Numbered from the stretch's first letter, positions 24,032 to 33,575 are shown. The stretch is DNA of 64,000 bases from DATKCT01 sp035513055 (GCA_035513055.1 DATKCT010000197.1:1-64000); one strand, 5' to 3'. The notes: generated by a model not told the origin, from the letters alone. Numbers and translations are program-made.

Positions 24032-26533
24032 ATGTTGCCCCAATTCCTCCTAAACTTCGTTCCCGCCGGAAAGGCCGCTGCCGCGCTCCTTTTGGCCGCT
24101 TTGCTCTCGAGGCCTGATGCCTGCGCGGCGGAACTGCCCGTTGCTTCCGTCGAAGGCCAACCCCTGGCCGCCAACATCCGGCGGTTGACGCGGAGCCTGG
24201 ACTTCCTCGGCCAGCCGTTCGATCCCGGTACGGCCGTTGCCCTCAAGCAAGCCGCCCGTCAACGCGACGCCGCCCTGCTGCAGCAGTTGCTCGATCCATT
24301 GACTCTTTTCTCGATATCCATCAATCCGGAACTTCGGGTCAAGCTCGCCCGCGGACCCGCTCTGGCCGAAATCCAACAGGCAGGCTATACCGCCGTCCTT
24401 TTTAAGGTCTTCAACGAAGCCGCCTCCACCGCTTCCTTGCACTTCTCCAGTCCGGAAAGCGGTCCCGTCTACGCGGGCGCCAGCCGTTCCATTCTCCAAC
24501 GCCAAGCCCAAAGCGGACTCCTCGAAAACGAAAACCACGAGCAGTCGCAGGAACGCTTCTTCGACATCGAAGTCTTCAAGTCGTCCCCCATGACTGCAGA
24601 ACTCAGCGGGCTCGAAGTCGAATACGGCATCGCTCTCCTCTCGAGTTCCGAAGCCGGAAAACGCGAAGTGACCATCATAGCCAGCGCCGGACCGGGATCG
24701 CAGGATCTCGGTTTCCGGAACGAGCTGCCCATTCTCCTCCACGTCCGCCCAGCGGTCGCCGTGCGGCTCGAGATCCGGGAACCGGACGGGACGACGTCCA
24801 CTGCCCGGCTCGAGTTTCGCGACCGCCTTGGCAAGGTCTACCCACCGCAAGCCAAGCGCGTCGCGCCCGATCTCTTCTTCCAGCCCCAAATCTACCGGCA
24901 GGACGGCCAAACGGTTCTCCTCCCTCCGGGGGATCTCGAACTCCGATCCAGCCGTGGCCCGGAGTACCGCGTCCGGACAGAGACGGTGTCCATTCCAAGC
25001 GCAGGAGACCCTGTCCTTCCCATCGGTCTCGAGCGTTGGGTCGATCCCGCCGAGTACGGTTTCTATAGCGGCGATCATCATATCCACGCCGCGGGTTGCT
25101 CTCACTACACTTCGCCCACCGAAGGAGTCGGACCGGAGGACATGTTTCTTCAAGTTCTTGGCGAGGGCCTGCATGTCGGCTGTGTCCTGACGTGGGGACC
25201 ATGCTTCGATTTTCAACGCCAATTCTTTTCACCCTCAGCACATGAACTTAGCCGCCCCTTTGCGCTGCTCAAATACGACCTCGAGATCAGCGGCTTCGGA
25301 TCGGCGGCGCTCGGACACGTCTGTCTGCTCAACCTGAGCGACCAAACCTACCCAGGATCCGAAGGATCAAGCCAGAAGGGCTGGCCTACCTGGACTGTGC
25401 CGGTGATGCGATGGTGCAAAGAACAGGGCGGCGTGACCGGCTATCCCCACTCGGCCATGGCCGTGGATCCGCCCGCAGAAGCCGCTCGCCTCCTGCGTCA
25501 ATTCGATAGCGACGCCGACGGTCTTCTCGGCCCACTCGAGATCGGCGGCCAACTCCTCCCCTACGAATTCTCCGCTATCGACCGGGATCGTAACGGCATG
25601 CTCGCCGCGCCGGAGCTGCAAGAAGCCGCCAGTCGCGCCGCGGGCGAACTGCCGCATTATTCCGTCCCCGCCATGAACGGAGCTGGAGCCATGGAGATTT
25701 TCGTGAGCGCCGTAGAAGGCGTCTGCGATTTCATCAGCGCCATGGATACGGCGCGAGTTGCCGAGTGGAACACCTGGTACCACCTCATGAATTGCGGTTT
25801 CCCGATCAAGTTGAGCGGCGAAACCGATTTTCCCTGCATGAGCAGCCGTCGCGTCGGTCAGGGCAGAGTCTATGTTCAGTTAGGAAAAATCGACGCCATA
25901 GACTTCTCCGCCTGGTGCGCTGGCCTGGCCGCGGGCAGGTCTTACGTTTCAGATGGCTACGCCCACGCGCTCGCGTTCACCGTCAATGGTATCCCGCCGG
26001 GACCCGAAGCCCTCCACCTCGACAATCCTGCCTCCGTCGTTGTCGAGGCGCTGGTCGCCTTCGCTGCCGAGATTCCGGAAGCCGTCGCGCACGGAACGGC
26101 CGAACCCCCACAAGGACGGCGGATGACCGGAGACACCATCGAATTACACCTGCCCCGGAGCGATCAAACCGTCGCGCCTTCCGAGCACTTGGTGGAGATC
26201 GTCGTCAACGGCTCGGCCGTCGACGCTGCCCGCGTCCCGGGCGATGGCCTTTCTCATCCCCTGCGCTTCGAGATTCCTGTGGAATGTAGCTCGTGGATCG
26301 CCCTTCGGCAGTTCCCCCAACTCCATTCCAATCCGGTGACTATCCTGGTTGGCGATCAAGCTCTCCGCGCATCCCGGCGCAGCGCCCTCTGGTGCGCCGA
26401 GTCCACTCGCCTTCTCTGGGAAAACCGCCACGGTTTCATCGCCGAAGAAGAACGCGAGGAAGCGCGAGCGAGTTATGATCGCGCCATCGCCGCCTATGAA
26501 CGGATCGCCGCCGAATGCCCTGAAGGATCCTAG
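24032..26533 (+). CDS. Secreted CehA/McbA-type metallohydrolase carrying two EF-hand loops
   Basis: 833 aa. The start at 24032 gives a usual signal peptide (hydrophobic AAAALLLAALLS, cleavage near DACAA); in-frame ATGs at 24005 and 23978 would add a poor n-region. After a roughly 300-residue N-terminal beta-rich part comes a PHP-like metal-dependent hydrolase region with YSGDHHIHAAG (about 345-355), HVCLLNLSD, TGYPHSAM and SGETDFPCMSS. Between two of these blocks are two textbook EF-hand loops, DSDADGLLGPLE and DRDRNGMLAAPE (about 490-530), each with acidic residues at 1, 3, 5 (or Asn) and 12 and Gly at 6. CehA/McbA enzymes hydrolyse carbamate or amide substrates; the substrate here is unknown. 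Confidence 0.75.
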   Translation: MLPQFLLNFVPAGKAAAALLLAALLSRPDACAAELPVASVEGQPLAANIRRLTRSLDFLGQPFDPGTAVALKQAARQRDAALLQQLLDPLTLFSISINPELRVKLARGPALAEIQQAGYTAVLFKVFNEAASTASLHFSSPESGPVYAGASRSILQRQAQSGLLENENHEQSQERFFDIEVFKSSPMTAELSGLEVEYGIALLSSSEAGKREVTIIASAGPGSQDLGFRNELPILLHVRPAVAVRLEIREPDGTTSTARLEFRDRLGKVYPPQAKRVAPDLFFQPQIYRQDGQTVLLPPGDLELRSSRGPEYRVRTETVSIPSAGDPVLPIGLERWVDPAEYGFYSGDHHIHAAGCSHYTSPTEGVGPEDMFLQVLGEGLHVGCVLTWGPCFDFQRQFFSPSAHELSRPFALLKYDLEISGFGSAALGHVCLLNLSDQTYPGSEGSSQKGWPTWTVPVMRWCKEQGGVTGYPHSAMAVDPPAEAARLLRQFDSDADGLLGPLEIGGQLLPYEFSAIDRDRNGMLAAPELQEAASRAAGELPHYSVPAMNGAGAMEIFVSAVEGVCDFISAMDTARVAEWNTWYHLMNCGFPIKLSGETDFPCMSSRRVGQGRVYVQLGKIDAIDFSAWCAGLAAGRSYVSDGYAHALAFTVNGIPPGPEALHLDNPASVVVEALVAFAAEIPEAVAHGTAEPPQGRRMTGDTIELHLPRSDQTVAPSEHLVEIVVNGSAVDAARVPGDGLSHPLRFEIPVECSSWIALRQFPQLHSNPVTILVGDQALRASRRSALWCAESTRLLWENRHGFIAEEEREEARASYDRAIAAYERIAAECPEGS

Positions 26534-26573
26534 CACGCGCTTATCCTGCATTTCTTATAGTTTCTCACCCGCC

Positions 26574-27698
26574 GTGAACTCCATCAGCCCAAGCCTCTCC
26601 CCGGTGGCACTCGACACCCTATCCACCCCATTTCTCCACATCGACGGAGCAATCGTCCGCAAGAACTTGGAGAAGCTTGCCGTCTACGCCGGCGCCCATG
26701 ACCTGGCCTGGCGCCCGCACACGAAGACCCACAAGTCCATTCGCCTCGCCCAGCTCCAGGTCGCCTACGGCGCCTGCGGTCTGACCGCCGCCAAAGTCGG
26801 CGAAGCCGAATGTATGGCGCCCCTTTCTCCCTCGACCCTCATCGCCTATCCCCTCCTTGATGCCCCGCGTTGCCGGCGCGGCGCCGAACTGGCCCGGGAT
26901 TATTCCATCCTTGTCGCCGTCGATTCCGCCCTTGCCGCCGAGCGTTTGAACGCCGCTGCGGAAGCCGCCGGCTCGACGATCCGCTTGCTCGTCGACCTCG
27001 ACGTGGGATTTCACCGGACCGGGCTCCAATCGCCCCAAGACGCCCTGCGCCTGGCCTCCTTCATCGACGGATTGCCGGCCGTCGTGTTGGCGGGCCTGTT
27101 CGTCTATCCCGGCCAAATCAATTGCCCGCCAGCAGAGCAAGGTCCCCTGCTCAAGGCGGCCGGCGATCTGATCCAAGAGACTCTGGCGCTGTGGGAAGCT
27201 CAAGGACTCGCCGCGCCCATCGTGTCCGGCGGTTCCACTCCTACTTGTTTCCAATCGCACCTCGTTCCGGGCCTCACCGAGATCCGTCCGGGCACCAATA
27301 TTTTCAATGACATGAACACGGTGCATGGAGGCTATTGCTGCTTGGAAGATTGCGCCGCGCGCATCGTCGCCACCGTGGTCAGCGATGCGGTGCCCGGGCA
27401 GATCGTCCTCGACGCCGGAAGCAAGACCCTAACCAGCGATCCTTGCGGACCCGCTCCCGCCTCGGGTTTTGGCTTCTTGCCCGGCTACCCAAACGCCAGA
27501 ATCGCGAAACTCAGCGAAGAACACGGGCAGGTCGACGTGCGCGCATGCCCTCGCGTCCCGTCCCTGGGCGAACGCGTCGCCGTCATCCCCAATCACATCT
27601 GTCCCTGCGTCAATTTGCAGGACCGTTTCTGGTGGACCGAGAACCCGGAAAGTCCCCCTGAACTGGTTCCCGTCGATGCGCGCGGAGCGCTGTCCTGA
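26574..27698 (+). CDS. D-TA family PLP enzyme (D-serine dehydratase / D-threonine aldolase-like)
   Basis: 374 aa fold-type III PLP enzyme (alanine-racemase-like barrel). The PLP lysine is in WRPHTKTHK (about Lys51). IRLLVDLDVGFHRTG, VSGGSTPT and EIRPGTNIFND are family motifs. The metal site reads NHICP, giving His and Cys two apart (about 341 and 343), as in zinc-dependent D-serine dehydratases, rather than the His-x-Asp of classical Mn-dependent D-threonine aldolase. D-serine deamination is therefore favoured (inference). The GTG at 26574 is the first start beyond the upstream gene's stop; earlier ATGs overlap that gene. It is followed by an M19 dipeptidase and a convergent ridA. Confidence 0.8.
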   Translation: MNSISPSLSPVALDTLSTPFLHIDGAIVRKNLEKLAVYAGAHDLAWRPHTKTHKSIRLAQLQVAYGACGLTAAKVGEAECMAPLSPSTLIAYPLLDAPRCRRGAELARDYSILVAVDSALAAERLNAAAEAAGSTIRLLVDLDVGFHRTGLQSPQDALRLASFIDGLPAVVLAGLFVYPGQINCPPAEQGPLLKAAGDLIQETLALWEAQGLAAPIVSGGSTPTCFQSHLVPGLTEIRPGTNIFNDMNTVHGGYCCLEDCAARIVATVVSDAVPGQIVLDAGSKTLTSDPCGPAPASGFGFLPGYPNARIAKLSEEHGQVDVRACPRVPSLGERVAVIPNHICPCVNLQDRFWWTENPESPPELVPVDARGALS

Positions 27699-27733
27699 TT
27701 TCCTTCCTCCCGGTTCCCGGCCCGCTGCAGCCA

Positions 27734-28816
27734 ATGCCTCTGATCATCGATTCCCACCTCGACCTGGCTTGGAATGCCCTGGCCTGGAAACGCGATCTCA
27801 CCCAACCGCTGGAGAAAATCAACGCGGCCGAGGCGGCCAGAGCCGCTGAACCCGGCCGCTCCCGCGCGACTGTGTCCCTGCCGGCGATGCGCAGCGGAGG
27901 CGTCGCGCTCTGTTTGGCGACCCTGATAGGGCGGGTTCCTTATGGAGCCAGCGCGGCTGTCCATGGCGACAGTCTCGACTTCCCTTCGCACTCTCAGGCC
28001 TACGGGTTCGCTCAGGGTCAGCTCGCTTACTACCGCTTGCTCTCGCAACTCGGCGAGACCAAGTTCCTTTTCACAGCCCGGGATCTCGCCGATCACTGGA
28101 GATCATGGTTAGACGAGGGTTCGCCCCGTTTTTCCGTGGGAACGGTGCTTGCTATGGAGGGCTGCGATCCCATCATCGCGCCCGCACAGGCCGAAGCCTG
28201 GTTTCGCGACGGTCTCCGCTGCGCCGGACTCGTCCACTACGGCCGCAGCGCTTACGCGGTGGGGACCGGCGACGACGGACCCCTCACGCCCTCCGGCCGC
28301 GACCTCCTTGCGGAATTCGCCCGCTTAGGGATCATCCTCGATCTCACCCACCTCAGCGACACCAGCTTCTTCGAAGCCATCGATCTGTTTCCGGGACCTG
28401 TTCTCGCCAGCCATCAGAATTGCCGGGCTCTCGTCCCCGGCGATCGCCAATTTTCCGATGAGCAGATTCGCCTCGTCATCGAACGCGGCGGCATCCTGGG
28501 AACGGCCTTCGACAATTGGATGCTTTACCCAGGTTGGATTCGCGGCCAAACATCTCGTGCGACCGTCGATCTGGGAGCCGTCGTTGATCACATCGATCAC
28601 ATCTGCCAGCTCGCCGGAAACTGTCGCCACAATGCCATCGGCAGCGATCTGGACGGAGGCTTCGGCAACGAGCAGACGCCAACCGGTCTCGACCGGATCT
28701 CCGACCTCGGCAAACTGGAAGACATTCTCACCCGGCGCGGCTACACACCGGACGACATCGACGCCATCTTCCACGGAAACTTGCTCCGCTTCTTGAGCGA
28801 GCAACTGCCCCGGTAA
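27734..28816 (+). CDS. Membrane dipeptidase family protein (peptidase M19)
   Basis: 360 aa amidohydrolase-fold dipeptidase, a family that includes renal dipeptidase and enzymes accepting D-amino-acid dipeptides. Metal ligands present: DSHLD (His8, Asp10), MEGCDP (Glu about 142), LDLTHLSD, ASHQNCR and GSDLDGG. No signal peptide, so a cytoplasmic enzyme. 35 bp after the PLP enzyme gene, same strand. Together they could release and then degrade D-amino acids from dipeptides (inference). Confidence 0.9.
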   Translation: MPLIIDSHLDLAWNALAWKRDLTQPLEKINAAEAARAAEPGRSRATVSLPAMRSGGVALCLATLIGRVPYGASAAVHGDSLDFPSHSQAYGFAQGQLAYYRLLSQLGETKFLFTARDLADHWRSWLDEGSPRFSVGTVLAMEGCDPIIAPAQAEAWFRDGLRCAGLVHYGRSAYAVGTGDDGPLTPSGRDLLAEFARLGIILDLTHLSDTSFFEAIDLFPGPVLASHQNCRALVPGDRQFSDEQIRLVIERGGILGTAFDNWMLYPGWIRGQTSRATVDLGAVVDHIDHICQLAGNCRHNAIGSDLDGGFGNEQTPTGLDRISDLGKLEDILTRRGYTPDDIDAIFHGNLLRFLSEQLPR

Positions 28817-28830
28817 GGATAGACGCGTCC

Positions 28831-29301
28831 TCAGTAGCCGGTGGCGATTTCGAAGATCCCCTCGATCTCCACGGCGATGTTGCCGGGCAACGAACCCACG
28901 CCGATCGCGCTCCTGGCGCCCACCCCGTGCTCCTCCCCGAAGGCTTCGGCAAAGAGTTCGCTGCAACCGTTGATGACCTGAGGGTGATCGGTGAAGTCCG
29001 GCGTGCAATTGACCATGCCCAGGAGCTTGATCACCCGTTTGACCTGATCAAGCCCTCCGAGCTGAGAGCGCAAGCTCGACAGGATGGCCAGCCCAGTTTG
29101 TTGCGCCGCCGCCTTCGCCGCTTCCAGGCTCATATGCTCTCCAACTCTCCCGCAGATCAGGCTTCCGTCGTCACAGAGGGGACCGTGACCGGAAACATAG
29201 GCGAGATTACCCACCAAGACCACAGGCTTGTAAACTCCCGCCGGTTTGGGAGGCGGCGGCAAGTTAAGCCCCATCACTTTGATTCTGTATTCGACGCTCA
29301 T
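28831..29301 (-). CDS. ridA: RidA family protein (reactive imine/enamine deaminase)
   Basis: 156 aa YjgF/YER057c/UK114-family protein. The start at MSVEYRIKVMGL was preferred to 22 further upstream codons. Family pattern: LVGNLAYVSGHGP, LEAAKAAAQQTGLAILSSL, VKRVIKLLGMVNC and ARSAIGVGSLPGNIAVEIEGI. The expected substrate-contacting Arg (in ARSAIGV) and Glu (in VEIEGI) are present. The best-known role is hydrolysis of 2-aminoacrylate made by serine/threonine dehydratases, which fits its position 14 bp from the end of the dipeptidase/PLP-enzyme pair, convergent with them. Confidence 0.88.
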   Translation of the reverse strand: MSVEYRIKVMGLNLPPPPKPAGVYKPVVLVGNLAYVSGHGPLCDDGSLICGRVGEHMSLEAAKAAAQQTGLAILSSLRSQLGGLDQVKRVIKLLGMVNCTPDFTDHPQVINGCSELFAEAFGEEHGVGARSAIGVGSLPGNIAVEIEGIFEIATGY

Positions 29302-29689
29302 GACTATCGGAAAAGGGCATTCTGGTGAAAATGGCTCGCTGCTGTAAACCTCAATTCTGTCGCGCACTCGGCGAGGGGCCGCTTATGGACCGGACCGGGA
29401 GATGCGCCTCGATTCGCTCGAGCAACGAGGCCGCTATCGAAAACAGCGTCATGCCCAAAGCCGGGACCGCCTGACTCTCCATGTCCGGCGATTCTGAACC
29501 GCGCCCAACCTCAGGCCTCAGGCCAAGACGCCGTCGCCAGGAGGAAAACGGCATCCTGCCGATCCAACTCCGGCCCGTAGGGACCTTACAACCTTTTTAC
29601 AGAACCGCCCCCGAGCCGGTCCCATCTTGGGCTCAGCCAACCACCGGATCATCACGCCGGACCGGCTCTCTCACCATCCAACCATCACC
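29302..29689. other. Intergenic region between ridA and secreted-protein gene
   Basis: Divergent promoters would be expected here, but none is clear enough to place. A minus-strand frame at 29351-29482 would encode 43 residues with a hydrophobic, helical middle (MESQAVPALGMTLFSIAASL); it might be a small gene or a gene remnant, but there is no good ribosome-binding site and no family resemblance. Nothing else was recognised. Confidence 0.35.
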
Positions 29690-30940
29690 ATGAAAACAGC
29701 CCTCTCTCCATTTCGAATCGTCGCGGCCGGTCTGGCCGCCGTTGCCGCTTTCGCGAGCGGCGTTGCCGCCAAAGAATCCGCTGCGCCCGGTTATACGCTC
29801 CACGAATGGGGCACATTCACTTCCCTGGCCGGCTCCGATGGCCGGCTTTTGCCCGGCATGGACCGGGAAGAGGAAACCCTGCCGCCCTTCGTCTTCTCCC
29901 ACGACGGGATGGAGAACCAAGGACCTTTGTCTCACCTCTTGTTGAGAAAAGGTTGGAGACGCCCTCTCCACAACGTCCGGGTCAAGATGGAAACGCCCGT
30001 TCTCTACTTTTACGCGCCCAAAGCCTTCCAAGCCACCGTGGAGGTCGGGTTTGAAGGAGGTTCCATCAGCCAATGGTATCCCCAAAGGTCCGGAGGCGAG
30101 ACGCCGCCTCCCGCCCGCATCGTCAACCGCGAAATCGTAGGCGGAGACATCGATTTCGCGAACACCCATCACGGATCCATCCGCTGGGACGTGAACGTGC
30201 TCGATCCCGATCCGCTCCATGATCGTCTCGTCTTCAAAGGGCGGGAAACTCCGTCCTGGCTCCATCCCCGCATGACCGGCAGCAATGTTCTTTCGACGGC
30301 GCCGGGCCAGTACGAGAAGTACCTGTTTTATCGCGGCGTCGGCAGCTTTCCCTTGCCCTTGGAACTGCGATTCACGGGTCCGGCGAGCCTGACCATCGCC
30401 AACACCGCCGCCGAGACCATTCCGCACCTCCTGATCTTCCATCGCGACCGGGAGCGTGGCGTCACGCGTTTCGCCCTCGAGTCTAACTTATCCGGCCAAT
30501 CTAACTTGACCGTCGAGTTGGAGAAGCTCCCCCAACCGCAGGACTGGAGCAGGGAACTCTACGATGGCCTCGCCTCTGTTCTGGAAGCCAGCGGCCTCTA
30601 CCGCCGCGAAGCCGAATCGATGATCCAAACTTGGTGGAATAGTTACTTCGCCACGCCAGGCCTGCGCGTCTTCTGGGTCGTCCCGGCGCCCATCACCGAA
30701 TCGATTCTGCCGCTTTCCGTGAATCCAGCTCCTTCCGAACTCGTGCGCGTTTTGGTGGGTCGCAGCGAAATCCTCGAGCCTGCCTTCGAACGCGAACTGC
30801 TGGCACAAGCCGCTGAGGACCCGGCCCTGGCGCGCTACGCGTCCGATCGCTATTTCGATGCCTATGTGGCCCGCGTCGCCGCTCTGCAAGACGGCTCCGC
30901 CGCGCCTGAAACTGGGACCGAAATTGAAGCCGGACATTGA
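29690..30940 (+). CDS. Secreted protein of unknown function with HEWGTFTS motif
   Basis: 416 aa with a clear signal peptide (RIVAAGLAAVAAFASGVAA) from the ATG at 29690. Mature N-terminus has the striking YTLHEWGTFTSLAG motif. The middle is beta-rich (VRVKMETPVLYFYAPKAF, SIRWDVNVLDPDP, GVGSFPLPLELRF) and the C-terminus helical. I recall similar HEWGTFTS proteins in planctomycetes and verrucomicrobia, without known function. 55 bp upstream of a histidine kinase, same strand, so the kinase may be co-transcribed with it. Confidence 0.7.
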   Translation: MKTALSPFRIVAAGLAAVAAFASGVAAKESAAPGYTLHEWGTFTSLAGSDGRLLPGMDREEETLPPFVFSHDGMENQGPLSHLLLRKGWRRPLHNVRVKMETPVLYFYAPKAFQATVEVGFEGGSISQWYPQRSGGETPPPARIVNREIVGGDIDFANTHHGSIRWDVNVLDPDPLHDRLVFKGRETPSWLHPRMTGSNVLSTAPGQYEKYLFYRGVGSFPLPLELRFTGPASLTIANTAAETIPHLLIFHRDRERGVTRFALESNLSGQSNLTVELEKLPQPQDWSRELYDGLASVLEASGLYRREAESMIQTWWNSYFATPGLRVFWVVPAPITESILPLSVNPAPSELVRVLVGRSEILEPAFERELLAQAAEDPALARYASDRYFDAYVARVAALQDGSAAPETGTEIEAGH

Positions 30941-30995
30941 CAGATGAGGCGCCGGGGCGACATCGGTACGTCCCGGCGCCTCGCCTCCACTTCGA

Positions 30996-32792
30996 ATGGC
31001 CGCCCGCAGTCCCATCCCGTCCCGCTTCCGCAGCCTCCTGCTGTGGTCCCTGCTCGTCGTCCCCTCGGTCGTTCTGGGAGGCGTCGCCCTGCGCCTCCTT
31101 TCTCTCGAACAAACCCGTGTTCGCGAGGCCGGTCTGCACACCGTGCGCGACCGAGCCGCCACCATCGCCGAGAACCTCGACTTGGCCGCCGGTGAGATCC
31201 GCTCAGGACTCATGGACACGCTCTCGAGCTTTCCCGCCGAATCACTCAGCGAAGAACTCCCCCGCTGGAACGTCTCCAATGGTTTCGTCTCCGACTTCCT
31301 CGTATGCGATCCTGGGGGAGCGGTCCTCGCACCCACGGAAGCTCCTTCCCAGATCACCCTCGACCTTTGCAACAGCGACGGCCTCTTCGTCTGGAACGCC
31401 GAACCCGCTCTGTCGAACAATCTGGGAACGCTCGTCTATCAAACCCTGAATACCACCACTGAGGAAGAGCTGAACAACAAGCTTCTCGCCGGTGATAACT
31501 ACGGCAATTTCAAAATCAACCGGGCTCAGCTTCGTGAGAAAACCGGCCTGCAACAAGGCGCCATCCCGGAACCGCCGTCCGATGCCGGTTCCTCGCTCCC
31601 GGGTCAGCCGGACATTCCGCAGCAAGCTGCGTCGGCCCAGAAAGGAACCTTTGTCGATGTCTCCGATCGCGGTTGGGTTTACCGCGACGACGGCTCCCGG
31701 ACCCGCGCCGCGGCCTGGTACCGCCCGCACCCCGCCGCTCCCGTCCGGATCATCCAGGTCGATGTCGACCTCCTCGTTCAGGAATTGACCGCGGCGTTTC
31801 CCAACGAGCCGGATTCCGCCGAACGTTATGAATTGCGCGACCCCGGCGGCCGCGTCCTCCATGCCTCTGGCGTCGAGAGCCGGGAAGCGCCCGCCTTCAT
31901 TCTCCCCGTCGGCGACTCGCTTCCCGATTGGAATGTCGCCGCCTACCACATCTGGGAATCCAGTCCCGGTTCCCGCCTCTTTCTCCTCGGAGCACTCGGC
32001 CTAGGCATCCTCCTAACATCCGCCGTTGCCGGCAGTTCTCTCCTCGTCCGCCAATCGCGCCGCGACGCCCTCGAAGCCGTTCAGAAAACCACATTCGTCT
32101 CCAATGTTTCCCACGAACTCAAGACCCCTTTAACCTCCATCCGCATGTATGCCGAACTGCTCGCCCAGCAGCGCAGCGCCGATCCGGCCAAAACCACGCG
32201 TTATCTCGGCGTCATCGTCAGTGAATCCCAACGCCTCACCCGGCTGGTCAACAATGTTCTTAACTTCGCCCGCCTGGACCAGAGGCGGCGCGCCTTCGAC
32301 CTCCGCGATCAGGATCTCGTTCCCGTTCTCCGCCGCGTCCTCGACGACCAGAAGGTCATGCTCGAACGCGCCGGCCTCGAGTTGCGCACAGATATTCCAG
32401 CGCTCCCCCTGTTCTGCTCCTTCGAGGAAGACGCCTTCGAGCAGATCCTCCTCAATTTGCTCGACAACGCCGCGAAATACGCCGCCGAAGGCCTCCGCCT
32501 CGAGGTCTCCGCGGCCTCCCTCGATTCCGGCGCGCGCGTCACGGTCCGGGACTACGGCCCCGGCATTCCGGGACCGCATCGGGAAGCCGTCTTCAAGGAG
32601 TTTCACCGCGTGGAAACCAGCCTCTCGGCCGGAGTCAGCGGAACCGGACTGGGACTCAGCATCGCCCGGCGCCTCGCCCGCGGTTTCGGAGGCGATCTCG
32701 GCTGCTGTCCCGCCCCCGATGGAGGCGCTTGCTTCGAAATCACGCTTCCCCCGCCTCAAACGTCATTCAAAGGCCTGGCTCGGCCATCGTGA
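30996..32792 (+). CDS. Sensor histidine kinase
   Basis: 598 aa inner-membrane kinase. TM1 at about 12-34, a long extracytoplasmic region to about residue 325, TM2 at about 325-349, then a HisKA domain (FVSNVSHELKTPLTSIRMY, phosphorylated His373) and a HATPase domain with N box NLLDNAAKYA, G1 DYGPGIPG and G2 GTGLGLSIARRLA. TM2 runs almost directly into HisKA, leaving no room for a HAMP domain. The sensor domain contains a Pro/Gln-rich, probably flexible stretch near 190-215. Signal unknown. The stop overlaps the regulator's GTG start. Confidence 0.93.
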   Translation: MAARSPIPSRFRSLLLWSLLVVPSVVLGGVALRLLSLEQTRVREAGLHTVRDRAATIAENLDLAAGEIRSGLMDTLSSFPAESLSEELPRWNVSNGFVSDFLVCDPGGAVLAPTEAPSQITLDLCNSDGLFVWNAEPALSNNLGTLVYQTLNTTTEEELNNKLLAGDNYGNFKINRAQLREKTGLQQGAIPEPPSDAGSSLPGQPDIPQQAASAQKGTFVDVSDRGWVYRDDGSRTRAAAWYRPHPAAPVRIIQVDVDLLVQELTAAFPNEPDSAERYELRDPGGRVLHASGVESREAPAFILPVGDSLPDWNVAAYHIWESSPGSRLFLLGALGLGILLTSAVAGSSLLVRQSRRDALEAVQKTTFVSNVSHELKTPLTSIRMYAELLAQQRSADPAKTTRYLGVIVSESQRLTRLVNNVLNFARLDQRRRAFDLRDQDLVPVLRRVLDDQKVMLERAGLELRTDIPALPLFCSFEEDAFEQILLNLLDNAAKYAAEGLRLEVSAASLDSGARVTVRDYGPGIPGPHREAVFKEFHRVETSLSAGVSGTGLGLSIARRLARGFGGDLGCCPAPDGGACFEITLPPPQTSFKGLARPS

Positions 32793-33505
32793 AATCTCCA
32801 TCCCATATCCTGGTGGTCGAGGACGACGCCTTCATCCGGGAGGGAATCCAGGATCTCCTTTCCACGGAAGGCTATCGCGTCACTTCCGCCGCTGATGGCG
32901 CCGCCGCGCTGCGGCGTTACCGCGAGGAACCCCCCGATCTCGTCCTCCTCGACGTCATGATGCCCAAACTCAACGGTTACGAAGTGTGCCGCGAGATCCG
33001 CAAGGAAAACCCCCGGGTGGCCATCCTCATGCTTACTGCCAAAGGCGAAGAGACCGACAAAGTTTCTGGTCTTCAGTTAGGAGCGGACGACTACGTAACC
33101 AAACCTTTCGGCGTCCGCGAACTGCTGGCTCGCGTCGAAGCTTGCCTGCGCCGGGCGCTCAGCGACCCCGGCTCCACCCACGGTTCCCACCGCCCTCGCC
33201 GCTTCCGGATCGGTCCCGCGGAGATCGATCCGAAACGCTTCGAGGTCACTTTGAGCGGCCGCAGTTACCCCCTCACGGATCGCGAACTGCGCCTCCTCGA
33301 GGTCTTTCACGCCAACCCCGGAGCCGTCCTCTCGCGCGACTACCTCCTGCGCAGGGTCTGGGGCCTCATCGCCACCGGTTCGACCCGCACTCTGGACCAG
33401 CACATCGCTCAGCTTCGCAAAAAGGTCGAGCCCGATCCTCAACGTCCCGTTTCTATTCTCACCGTTCACGGCGTCGGATACCGTTACTTTTCGGGTATGT
33501 CCTAA
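32789..33505 (+). CDS. OmpR/PhoB-type response regulator
   Basis: 238 aa DNA-binding regulator partnered with the preceding kinase. The GTG start forms a 4-nt GTGA overlap with the kinase stop. Receiver domain: acidic pocket EDD at 11-13, phospho-acceptor Asp55 in LVLLDVMMPK, Thr/Lys in MLTAKG and VTKPF. C-terminal winged-helix domain (YPLTDRELRLLEVFHANPG, TLDQHIAQLRKKVE, VHGVGYRYF). Target genes cannot be read from the sequence. Confidence 0.93.
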   Translation: MKSPSHILVVEDDAFIREGIQDLLSTEGYRVTSAADGAAALRRYREEPPDLVLLDVMMPKLNGYEVCREIRKENPRVAILMLTAKGEETDKVSGLQLGADDYVTKPFGVRELLARVEACLRRALSDPGSTHGSHRPRRFRIGPAEIDPKRFEVTLSGRSYPLTDRELRLLEVFHANPGAVLSRDYLLRRVWGLIATGSTRTLDQHIAQLRKKVEPDPQRPVSILTVHGVGYRYFSGMS

Positions 33506-33554
33506 CAACGCGATGGTTGCCAACATACCGGTTGGGACAGACCCAGGGCTGGCG

Positions 33555-33575
33555 GTGGTCAGTGGTCAGTGGTCG
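33555..33575 (+). repeat. Three tandem heptamers
   Basis: GTGGTCA, GTGGTCA, GTGGTCG at 33555-33575, in the 135-bp convergent gap between the response regulator and the PH-domain gene. This is a short slippage-type repeat, and the rest of the gap shows no gene. Confidence 0.6.

Noticed and set aside
29351..29482. Possible 43-aa gene or gene remnant on the minus strand upstream of ridA
   Set aside because: No good ribosome-binding site or family match; kept only as a note in the intergenic entry.
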